From assembly GCF_003932505.1 (NCBI RefSeq), contig NZ_QZMU01000001.1, positions 806,001-870,000 on the forward strand: a stretch of 64,000 nucleotides of DNA, written 5' to 3'. Numbering within the stretch: the stretch's first letter is position 1; every line of letters begins with the position of its first letter. The position numbers and the translations under genes were made by a program. The notes below the pieces were generated by a model that saw only the letters and a program-made list of their open reading frames with translations, ran no database searches and was not told the origin of the DNA. The stretch comes from Thiohalobacter thiocyanaticus. GTDB lineage: Bacteria; Pseudomonadota; Gammaproteobacteria; Thiohalobacterales; Thiohalobacteraceae. Positions 56,502 to 64,000 of this stretch are shown here, one piece after another.

Positions 56502-57056
56502 TCAGCCGCCACGCGCCTCGCTGCGGCGTTCGCGCTTGTAACGGGTGAAGGGCATCTCCCTGTAGACCCCGTCGACCACGTATTCGCCCAGCCACATGAA
56601 TTCCTCGGCATCGCGCGTCGCGCCCGTGTAACGGGCAACCGGCTCACCCTCGAGATTGAAGAACACGAACACCGGCGTGGCGCGCACCCGGTGCTCCTCG
56701 AAGGCAAAGTCCTTCATGGCCATCTCGCGGCCGTCGAAATCCTTGATCTGGATATCGCCCTCGATGTCCACCGGAAAGATCAGGAAATGTTCCCGATAGT
56801 AATCCTGCACCGCCGCACGGTTCAGCACCATCTCCTTCATTCGATGGCAGAAGGGGCATTCGTCCATCTCGAAGAACATCAGGATCCCCGTCTTGCCCTC
56901 GTCCCGCGCCAGCTGCAGTTCCTCGCTGAAATCCCCGAAGGTCTGATCAAAGAAATACTCGCCGGGATCGCGCAGCTCCCGGGCGCCGGACAGCCCCGGC
57001 AGCAACAGCAGGGCTGCAGTGAGTGACAATATCCTGTACCAGTACTTATGCATCAT
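56502..57056 (-). CDS. SoxW-like periplasmic thioredoxin-fold protein
   Basis: 184 residues. Signal peptide (about 1-25, ending SGA-RE), thioredoxin fold with CPFC at 67-70 (FFEMDECPFCHRMKE), cis-Pro in RATPVFVFF and a basic tail. It resembles SoxW and related DsbC/thioredoxin-like proteins that keep periplasmic thiols reduced; SoxW acts on SoxYZ in Paracoccus. Here it lies far from sox and 12 bp downstream of a TlpA-like gene. Confidence 0.83.
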   Translation of the reverse strand: MMHKYWYRILSLTAALLLLPGLSGARELRDPGEYFFDQTFGDFSEELQLARDEGKTGILMFFEMDECPFCHRMKEMVLNRAAVQDYYREHFLIFPVDIEGDIQIKDFDGREMAMKDFAFEEHRVRATPVFVFFNLEGEPVARYTGATRDAEEFMWLGEYVVDGVYREMPFTRYKRERRSEARGG

Positions 57057-57068
57057 CGATCCGTCTCT

Positions 57069-57572
57069 TTACTGTGTTTGCAGCCGTGCGGAAGCCCGCT
57101 CGGCCTGTTTCTGCTTGATGTAGTCCTCGAGCACCTCGTCGGTTATCCCGCCGATCTGGCGCGCGACCGGCTCACCCTCCGGCGAGATGATGTAGGTCGT
57201 GGGCAGGCCGCCGACGCCCAGGCGCTCATGCGCCGGGCGCATGTCCTCGGCCTGCAGAATGGGGTAATTGATGGAGTGCTCCTCGGTAAAGGCCCGCAGC
57301 TGCGGTTCCGGGATGTCCTCGTAGTTGATCCCGATCACCACGGCATCGCTGTCGTGATGACGCTCGTGGAATTCGACCAGATCCGGAATCTCCTCCAGAC
57401 AGGGCGGGCACCAGGTGGCCCAGTAATTGATCACCACCCACTTGCCGCGGAACTCCGACAGGGTACGCGCCTCGCCATCAAGATCACGCAGCGAGAAATC
57501 GACCGGCTCGGCCCGCGCAGGCGATGCGGTAAAAACACTGACTGCCATCAGCAGTGCTGCAAAAAGTCGCAT
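57069..57572 (-). CDS. TlpA/ResA-like periplasmic thiol-disulfide oxidoreductase
   Basis: 167 residues. Signal peptide (about 1-21, ending ARA-EP), AhpC/TSA-thioredoxin fold with WCPPC (Cys55, Cys58) in NYWATWCPPCLEEIP, and the cis-Pro loop GGLPTTYIIS. TlpA-type proteins reduce specific periplasmic disulfides, for example in cytochrome c or CuA maturation. The start at 57572 gives a clean signal peptide; an upstream in-frame start (57611) would place extra Cys residues before it. It forms a two-gene unit with the SoxW-like protein. Confidence 0.88.
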   Translation of the reverse strand: MRLFAALLMAVSVFTASPARAEPVDFSLRDLDGEARTLSEFRGKWVVINYWATWCPPCLEEIPDLVEFHERHHDSDAVVIGINYEDIPEPQLRAFTEEHSINYPILQAEDMRPAHERLGVGGLPTTYIISPEGEPVARQIGGITDEVLEDYIKQKQAERASARLQTQ

Positions 57573-57753
57573 ATTGAATAATCCCGTCAATTGACACTGG
57601 CAGGTGCGCAAAGCGCACCGTTACCCTCAGAGACGCGCGAGGCCGCCAAAAGTTTCCATTTCTCCGGCAGGTCGCGCAGGTTTATACCCCACGGATGCTT
57701 GAAAGGCCACCGCCAAATACTGAATAATCCATAAAATTACCTGTGGAGATCCC

Positions 57754-59355
57754 ATGTTGCTGCCCGTACCGCCGCAATCGCCCCTGCCGGGCGTCGACAC
57801 CCGCACCGGCACGGTCCGCAAGTGGATCGACCAGCTGGCCTACACCAATACGCTGGACACCAGCCATCAGCTCATCGGCCGGTTGCGTGACCTGCATCAT
57901 CAGCCGCTCGATGCCGCGCACCGGCATGAACTGCTGCTGAGTTTCCTGGAAGCCTTCCAGCGACTGCATGAACCGCTGCGGCGGTCGCCGCCCGCCACGG
58001 AGGATCCGCTCGCCGCCTCCAGGCTGCACACCCTGGACCGGCTGACCGAAGAGCTGCTGATCGGTTTCAAGTACGTCATCAACGATGCCCAGCAGGAACG
58101 TCACCTGCTGCGCAAACCCAGGCATCTGTACCAGGCCGTGACCCTGGCCATGCACCTGATCGCCCTGTTGCTGGCCACCCGTTACCAGAGCTACCTGCCC
58201 ACCGACACCCAGCTCTGGCGCGAGGCCGGGACCCTGCTGCGCTACTGCCGGGAGCATGCGCTCGGCCCGCAGACCATCACCACGCCCCTGCCCTTTGCGC
58301 AGGGGCGACTCGACGGCCCCGGCAGCTATGCCCTCATGGCCTTCATGCGTCTGAGCGATCCCTTCCGGCTGCCGCACGGAACCCTGTGGGACTGTTTCGG
58401 CTTCCTTTCCACCCGGATCCGGCACAGCGGCCTGCGGGCCGAGCCGCGCGCACCCGACAGCCCGCAGGCGCGGGCCGTATGCATCGACTGCGAACCCGCG
58501 GAATGGCACCAGGAGCCGCCGGCGGATGCCGATCCGGCGCGCTGGTACTGGCTGGATCCGGCCCCGCTGCTGGAGGCCATCGATACCGGCATCCAGGCCC
58601 TGGACCAGGGCACGCCCCCGGCACAGCTCGGCCTGTCCGAAGCCATCGGCCGACAGGATGCGCGCCAGCTGCTGCAACGGCTGCAGAGCCTGTATACCAA
58701 CCCCCCGCAGCGCAAGCTGGCACGCTTCGATTCGGATCAGACCGTGCAACTGGCGGTAGGACTGGAGGCCTGTTTCTACCTGCACAACCGGGGCGTGGCC
58801 TTCGACCCGCGCGACTACCTGGAACCGGACGACGAGGAGGCGATCGAAATCGGCCTGGACCAGGGCCCGGCCCAGGCCACAACCGCAGCCAGTTACCAGG
58901 CCTATCGCTGCAGCCTGCTCAACCGCGGCGCGGGCGGACTGGCGGTGCAGCTGCCCCTCGAGGGCCCGCCCCGGATCCGGGTCGGGGAAATCCTGGCCGT
59001 CAGCCTCGCCGGATCAGACGCGGATGACCCGCAGTGGCTGATCGCCACCGTCAGATGGCTGGTCCGACAGCCGCATCACCGCGAGATGGGCCTGCAGTAC
59101 ATCGCCCGGGAGGTCAGCCCCTGCGCCCTGCGACCGGGCCGGGACAGCCAGGGCGCTTCCCTCCAGCCTGCGCTGGAGACCAGCATCACGCACAATGACG
59201 CCCGCTACAATCTGCTGATCACCGCCAAGGGCATGTTCCGCCCGCAGCGCACGCTGGAGCTGCTGCGGGGCACCCAGCTTGAAGCTGTCCAATGCACCCA
59301 GCTGGTGGAATTCACCGGACTCTACGAACGCTTCTGCTACAACCCTCTCGCATAG
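57754..59355 (+). CDS. PilZ-domain protein with large uncharacterised N-terminal region
   Basis: 533 residues. The C-terminal part (about 385-470) resembles a PilZ domain (YRCSLLNRGAGGLAVQL, then LIATVRWLVRQPHHREMGLQYI), but the RxxxR motif used for c-di-GMP binding is not obvious, so binding is uncertain. Residues 1-370 are predicted helical (RLRDLHHQPLDAAHRHELLLSFLEAFQRL, LYQAVTLAMHLIALLLATRY) and not recognised. There is no signal peptide. It stands alone, with GGAG about eight bases before the ATG. Confidence 0.65.
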   Translation: MLLPVPPQSPLPGVDTRTGTVRKWIDQLAYTNTLDTSHQLIGRLRDLHHQPLDAAHRHELLLSFLEAFQRLHEPLRRSPPATEDPLAASRLHTLDRLTEELLIGFKYVINDAQQERHLLRKPRHLYQAVTLAMHLIALLLATRYQSYLPTDTQLWREAGTLLRYCREHALGPQTITTPLPFAQGRLDGPGSYALMAFMRLSDPFRLPHGTLWDCFGFLSTRIRHSGLRAEPRAPDSPQARAVCIDCEPAEWHQEPPADADPARWYWLDPAPLLEAIDTGIQALDQGTPPAQLGLSEAIGRQDARQLLQRLQSLYTNPPQRKLARFDSDQTVQLAVGLEACFYLHNRGVAFDPRDYLEPDDEEAIEIGLDQGPAQATTAASYQAYRCSLLNRGAGGLAVQLPLEGPPRIRVGEILAVSLAGSDADDPQWLIATVRWLVRQPHHREMGLQYIAREVSPCALRPGRDSQGASLQPALETSITHNDARYNLLITAKGMFRPQRTLELLRGTQLEAVQCTQLVEFTGLYERFCYNPLA

Positions 59356-59410
59356 GCCGCGCCGGACCGACCAGGCCCTGTGCCTGCGCCTCCGTGACGC
59401 CCCCAAAAAA

Positions 59411-59430
59411 ACGGGGCCTTGCGGCCCCGT
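59411..59430 (-). terminator. Rho-independent terminator of the LysM lipoprotein gene
   Basis: acggggcc and ggccccgt pair around ttgc; on the minus strand the stem is followed by six to seven T residues. It may also serve the convergent PilZ gene. Confidence 0.88.
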
Positions 59431-59455
59431 CCGGTATCGCTTCTGAACGCGGGTC

Positions 59456-60196
59456 TTACCTGACGCGCAGTCCACCGAGGTAATCACGATCGGAGGCTTC
59501 CACCTCGCCGATCGACCAGGCGCCGCGGGTCTTGGCGTGGTCGACGGCGGCATCAACCTCGGCGGCGGAGGGATTGCGATCGATCGAGAACTCCTGGCCG
59601 GGATGAATCAGGTCGGCATCCTGGATCTTGTCGCTGTTTGCCTTGTAGATCAGCGGCCACTGGTAGGGATTGTTGTAAATCTCCGGTTTGGCGGAAATTC
59701 CCCACAGGCTGTCGCCCGGTTCCACCGTGTACTGGATGTTGGCGGAACGCACCTCGGCCAGCAGAGCACTCAGGAGGTCATAGGCACGCTTGCCCTCGCC
59801 CTGGGTGATGGCGGTCGCACCGCTGTCCATGCGCCGCTTCTGATCACTGCTGAGGCTGTAGCCGCGCAGCTCGGTGAGCATGGGCTTGGCCTTTTCGAGA
59901 TAGTACTGGTTGACGGCGTCCTCGGCCTGCTCGCGCACCTTGTTGGCGAGCTTGATGGCGGTGGCGTCATCACCTTCCTTCGCGGCCTTCTCGGCAGCAG
60001 CGTAGTATTTTTCGGTATCCCGCCAGATCCAGTCGTGCGCCTTGGCATTGTCCATGGCGGCGCTGGCCGCATCCAGGGCCTGGGTGACGGCCGCGCTCGG
60101 CCCGGTGTCGGCCGGCTCCTGCTTGGGCTGGGTGGCACAGCCGGCCATCAGGCCGACGGCCAGCAGAGAAATGGACAGGTACTTGGCGGGGAGCAT
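59456..60196 (-). CDS. Lipoprotein with DUF4398-like helical domain and LysM domain
   Basis: 246 residues. Lipobox LMAGC puts the acylated Cys at 20. A helical domain follows (about 38-150: DAASAAMDNAKAHDWIWRDTEKYYAAAEKAAKEGD) and then a LysM domain (about 157-210: YTVEPGDSLWGISAKPEIYNNPYQWPLIYKAN) that should bind peptidoglycan. Likely an outer-membrane lipoprotein tethered to the wall. A related but shorter DUF4398 lipoprotein is encoded 196 bp upstream. Confidence 0.85.
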   Translation of the reverse strand: MLPAKYLSISLLAVGLMAGCATQPKQEPADTGPSAAVTQALDAASAAMDNAKAHDWIWRDTEKYYAAAEKAAKEGDDATAIKLANKVREQAEDAVNQYYLEKAKPMLTELRGYSLSSDQKRRMDSGATAITQGEGKRAYDLLSALLAEVRSANIQYTVEPGDSLWGISAKPEIYNNPYQWPLIYKANSDKIQDADLIHPGQEFSIDRNPSAAEVDAAVDHAKTRGAWSIGEVEASDRDYLGGLRVR

Positions 60197-60392
60197 GGTC
60201 TCATAACTGACATCTCCAGAAACTGGTGGTGGGATGGTTTGATTTGTTGGTGATTGATTCCATTGCCGAAATCATTGTCGGATGACGGTACCCGGGCGCG
60301 ACATGAATGTCAATCCAGCCCAGCCGGTCCGCGGATTCCATGATCCCGCGCAGGATTCCCTCAATTCCCGAAGACGCAGTGAAGCACCGGAT

Positions 60393-60722
60393 TTATTCCC
60401 GCGGCCGCTGCTGCATGCGCTCCAGGGCAAGCTCCCGGGCCTCCCGGGCCGCTGCGCTGGCCAGTTCGGCCTGTTCCCGTGCCCGTTCGTAGTCATGCGC
60501 TGAAAGCGCCTGCTCTGCCCGTCCCAGATACGCGCGGGCATTGGCCAGGGTGTCGCCGGCATATTCCTGCGCCCCGGCCTCCTCTGCAGCCAGCAGCGCC
60601 TGGCGGGCATCGCTCATCTCCTGCACCGGCGCCATGGCACAGCCCGCCAACAGCAGCGCCATCAGCAGGGCACGGGCAAGCCATCGGGGCAGACACCATA
60701 ATCTCAGCACGTAACCATTCAT
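60393..60722 (-). CDS. DUF4398 family lipoprotein
   Basis: 109 residues. A long N-terminal stretch leads to a hydrophobic signal and lipobox LLAGC (Cys28), then the DUF4398 helical hairpin (SDARQALLAAEEAGAQEYAGDTLANARAYLGRAEQAL). Function unknown; the family is usually found in small envelope lipoproteins near LysM or OmpA-like proteins, as here. Confidence 0.82.
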   Translation of the reverse strand: MNGYVLRLWCLPRWLARALLMALLLAGCAMAPVQEMSDARQALLAAEEAGAQEYAGDTLANARAYLGRAEQALSAHDYERAREQAELASAAAREARELALERMQQRPRE

Positions 60723-60901
60723 CCGCCTGCATCGCCGGCCTGTATGCCTGGCCGGGTCGACATCATTGAACTACCTGTTTTACCAATGAGAACGTTAGTA
60801 ACGATGCAAGCTACACCGGGCACCGGAAAGCGTCAAGAAGATCAGCGGCGGCTTTGTTAGAATTCAGGCCTGTAAACAAGGCACAACCGGAACGAGCGAA
60901 T

Positions 60902-61857
<956 letters not shown>

Positions 61858-61859
61858 AC

Positions 61860-62225
61860 ATGGCGCCGGCTGTGTGGCAGCGGCTGTTGCTGGCCGGGCA
61901 TCTCGGCACCCTGGCGGTGCTGGTGGCCTGGTATGGCTGGCTGTCGCCTTCGGCACAGCTGCCGACCGCGCTGGTACTGCTGGCGCTCGGTGTGCCGCTG
62001 CTGCTGCCGTTGCGTGGTCTGCTGCACGGCCGGCGCTACACCGTGGCCTGGAGCCTGTTCCTGGCCATCGCCTACTTCGCCCATGCCCTGGTCGAGCTCT
62101 ACAGCAGCCCGGCCGACCGGCTCTATGCCGGGATCGAGCTGATGACGACTCTCACCTGGTTCGTGGCCGGGATTGGGTATGTGAGATCCACCAGGGACGA
62201 GGGCCGAGGTTCCAGGGACGAGTAA
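61860..62225 (+). CDS. DUF2069 membrane protein
   Basis: 121 residues with three to four predicted membrane helices (LLLAGHLGTLAVLVAWYGWL, LVLLALGVPLLLPL, YTVAWSLFLAIAYFAHALVELY, ELMTTLTWFVAGIGYV). DUF2069 proteins of unknown function lie beside wrbA and hda in many Gammaproteobacteria. It starts two bases after the wrbA stop. The final residues (STRDEGRGSRDE) are encoded by a short direct repeat and look like a recent extension. Confidence 0.82.
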   Translation: MAPAVWQRLLLAGHLGTLAVLVAWYGWLSPSAQLPTALVLLALGVPLLLPLRGLLHGRRYTVAWSLFLAIAYFAHALVELYSSPADRLYAGIELMTTLTWFVAGIGYVRSTRDEGRGSRDE

Positions 62226-62305
62226 CGTAGGTCGGGTTAGCCTGCAAGGCGTAACCCGACATGCCGCGGCGGGTGTCGGGTTACGCTGCGCTAACCCGAC
62301 CTACG
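62226..62305. repeat. CGTAGGTCGGGTTA double-hairpin repeat
   Basis: Outer arms cgtaggtcgggttagc / gctaacccgacctacg are exact complements. Between them are inner gtaacccgac / gtcgggttac arms, so the unit can fold as one long or two short hairpins. Same family as 31420-31496 and 42178-42261. Confidence 0.88.
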
Positions 62306-62311
62306 TACTGC

Positions 62312-62335
62312 AGAAAAACCTGTAAAGGTTTTTCT
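62312..62335. terminator. Bidirectional terminator between DUF2069 and hda
   Basis: agaaaaacct and aggtttttct are perfect complements around gtaa. The A/T-rich half-stems supply T-runs in both directions, for two convergent genes. Confidence 0.75.
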
Positions 62336-62340
62336 ACGTC

Positions 62341-63051
62341 TCACGTCTCACGTTCCAGCACCTGCTTGATGAACGGAATGGTCAGGCGCCGCTGCGCCTG
62401 CAGCGACACCGTGTCCAGCCGCTCCAGCAGCGCGCACAGACTGGCGAGGTCACGCGGATAACGTTTGATCAGGTAGCCGGCGACCTCATCCGGCAGATCC
62501 AGGCCGCGGCCGCTTGCACGCAGCTGCAGCACCCGGATGCGGTCGGCATCGTCCAGCGGCCGCAGGCCGAACACCAGCCCCCATTGCAGACGCGAAACCA
62601 GGTCGGGCAGCATGAAACCGCACTGGTCCGGCCGCGACTGCGCGGCCAGCAGCAGCCGTCCGCCCTGCTGCCGGACCCGGTTGTAGAGCGCGAACAGGAC
62701 TTCCTCCCACTCACGCCTGCCGGCCACCTGCTCGAGGTCGTCCAGTGCCAGCAGGTCGATGCCTTCCATGCCCTCGGCCAGTACCGCCGGCGACGGCAGC
62801 TCCGGCGCGGCCAGGGACAGGTAGAAGGCCTGTCCGCCCTGGCCATTGACCTGCTGCGCGGCTGCCATCAGCAGGTGCGACTTGCCCTCTCCGGGGCGGC
62901 CCCAGAGAAAAAAGCTCCCCGATTCGCGCTGTTCAACGAAGGTCTGTAACTGCTGCAGCGACTCCCGGTTCGGTCCGGGATAAAAATTCGCGAAGCGGGC
63001 GCGATCCGGAAGACGCAGCTGCAGGGCGAGTTGCTGCAGGGTCGTGGCCAT
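62341..63051 (-). CDS. hda: Hda, DnaA regulatory inactivator
   Basis: 236 residues. A DnaA-like AAA+ domain: Walker A GRPGEGKSH (51-59), Walker B LLALDDLEQ and sensor segment AAQSRPDQ. The N-terminal QLALQLRL (7-14) resembles the beta-clamp-binding motif of Hda. On the clamp, Hda stimulates ATP hydrolysis by DnaA to stop re-initiation. It lacks the DNA-binding domain of DnaA. Confidence 0.94.
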   Translation of the reverse strand: MATTLQQLALQLRLPDRARFANFYPGPNRESLQQLQTFVEQRESGSFFLWGRPGEGKSHLLMAAAQQVNGQGGQAFYLSLAAPELPSPAVLAEGMEGIDLLALDDLEQVAGRREWEEVLFALYNRVRQQGGRLLLAAQSRPDQCGFMLPDLVSRLQWGLVFGLRPLDDADRIRVLQLRASGRGLDLPDEVAGYLIKRYPRDLASLCALLERLDTVSLQAQRRLTIPFIKQVLERET

Positions 63052-63057
63052 GACGAT

Positions 63058-63999
63058 TCAGGCTTCCCGGTACAAGTCGCTGTTCAGATACCGGGCGCGC
63101 AGTTCACGCACCCCCACCATGATCACGGCAGCCGCGGGCAGGGCCAGCAGTACCCCGACGAAACCGAACAGGGCCCCGCCGGCCATCACGGCGAAGATCA
63201 CCGCCACCGGATGCAGACCGATGCGATCGCCGACCAGGTAGGGTGTCAGGAGGAAGGATTCCAGCAGCTGGCCGACGCCGAACACGGCCAGCACCCCGAC
63301 CAGCGGCAGCAGCTCCTGGAACTGCATCAGAGCCGCGCCGCCGGCCAGCAGCACGCCGACGATCACGCCCAGGTAGGGCACGAAGCTGACCAGCCCGGCC
63401 AGCATACCGAACAGCAGCGCCAGATCCAGCCCGACCCAGTACAGACCGATGGCATAGACCGTGCCCAGCGCCAGCATCACCAACAGCTGGCCGCGCAGGA
63501 AGGCCGCCAGGGTGCTGTCGGTCTCCCGGGCCAGCCGCGTGACCTGCGGCTCGATGGCGCGCGGCAGCAGTTCATGGATACCGGCGATCAGCTGGTTCCA
63601 GTCGCGCAGCAGGTAGAAGGTCACCAGCGGAATCAGCACCAGATTGGCCAGCACGCCGAAGATCACCAGCCCGGAGCTGGACAGGGCCTGGAACAGCCCG
63701 GCGGCCACCCCGCCGGCCTGCTGCCAGTGCGCGGCCAGCGCCTCACGCAGGCGCTCGACATCCAGGCCGCCGCCCGGTTCGCTGTCGAACAGACCCGCCA
63801 CCAGCGGCAGCAGGTGGCGCTGCCCCCAGTCGAGATAGGTCGGCAGCCGCTGCACGAAGGCCCGGATCTGGGATTCCAGCACCGGGATCAGGATCAGGAT
63901 GGCCAGCACCAGCGCCCCGAACAGCAGCACGAACACCAGGGTGACCGCGAGTGTGCGCGAGATCCGCCCCGCCAGGCGGTTAACCAGCGGATTGCCCAG
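63058..63999 (-). CDS. AI-2E/PerM family transporter, C-terminal part (cut by window end)
   Basis: About 313 residues are visible. Membrane helices occur around TLAVTLVFVLLFGALVLAIL, GLVIFGVLANLVLIPLVTFYLL, LLVMLALGTVYAIGLYWVGL, LVSFVPYLGVIVGVLLAGGA and GVLLALPAAAVIMVGV. The PYLGVIVG and DRIGLHPVAVIFAVMAGGALFGFVGVLLALP-type segments mark the family. Characterised members include AI-2 exporters and sodium/proton antiporters. The frame is open to the right edge, so the N-terminus lies beyond the window. It lies six bases upstream of hda, as in many Gammaproteobacteria. Confidence 0.9.
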   Translation of the reverse strand: MGNPLVNRLAGRISRTLAVTLVFVLLFGALVLAILILIPVLESQIRAFVQRLPTYLDWGQRHLLPLVAGLFDSEPGGGLDVERLREALAAHWQQAGGVAAGLFQALSSSGLVIFGVLANLVLIPLVTFYLLRDWNQLIAGIHELLPRAIEPQVTRLARETDSTLAAFLRGQLLVMLALGTVYAIGLYWVGLDLALLFGMLAGLVSFVPYLGVIVGVLLAGGAALMQFQELLPLVGVLAVFGVGQLLESFLLTPYLVGDRIGLHPVAVIFAVMAGGALFGFVGVLLALPAAAVIMVGVRELRARYLNSDLYREA

Positions 64000-64000
64000 G

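Noticed and set aside
60785..60805. Possible solo end of element 2 (aatgagaacgt, then tagtaacga)
   Set aside because: Only 11 bases match the element 2 terminus exactly and no partner arm is present; too short to call.

Overview
This window is GC-rich chromosomal DNA from a gammaproteobacterium, most likely a chemolithoautotrophic sulfur oxidiser of the Chromatiales/Ectothiorhodospiraceae/Thiohalobacter kind. The physiology rests on a soxXYZA-soxB cluster, TusA and rhodanese sulfur-transfer proteins, a YeeE/YedE thiosulfate-type transporter and a DabB-DabA-PII inorganic-carbon uptake operon. The taxonomic class rests on gene orders typical of Gammaproteobacteria: ybgC-tolQRAB-pal-cpoB-queE-queC, rpoE-rseABC-degP-lepA-lepB-rnc-era-recO-pdxJ-acpS and arsC-wrbA-DUF2069-hda. 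No genus can be named from the sequence alone. There are no phage genes, transposases, rRNA genes or CRISPR arrays.

Layout. 1-11 kb: a FadL fragment, tusA, a rhodanese, a 287-bp palindromic element, bepA, soxXYZA and soxB, an MBL-fold hydrolase, oxyR, and a small gene behind a Fur-box promoter. 11-25 kb: tRNA-Lys(UUU), the YeeE transporter, queC-queE, tol-pal, ruvBAC-yebC, an outer-membrane FadL homologue, nudB and a lytic transglycosylase. 25-31 kb: the Dab operon, with an unrecognised membrane protein between dabB and dabA. 31-40 kb: a frameshifted rlmD, an exonuclease, a ydbL-like gene, a frameshifted ydbH, cysM and a BarA-type hybrid kinase. 40-54 kb: the era/lep/rpoE blocks and divergent nadB. 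54-64 kb: acylphosphatase, an adaptor/TolC pair with no visible pump, a second 281-bp palindromic element, two thioredoxin-fold proteins, an orphan PilZ protein, two DUF4398-type lipoproteins, the arsC-wrbA-hda block and a PerM-family gene cut by the window end.

How the genes fit together. SoxXA, SoxYZ and SoxB would oxidise thiosulfate in the periplasm. No soxCD is seen here, so sulfane sulfur would need another outlet. TusA, the rhodanese and the YeeE transporter are candidates for moving sulfur or thiosulfate in the cell. DabAB would supply CO2/bicarbonate for autotrophy, probably tuned by the PII-like protein.

The most unusual content is intergenic. Two elements (1562-1848 and 56167-56447) share one plan: 31-32 bp terminal inverted repeats enclosing two long hairpins. 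Their ends are unrelated, yet they carry a common internal core. Several other palindromic repeat families occupy gaps, including a 328-bp nest of three repeat families bounded by perfect 28-bp inverted repeats (42110-42437).
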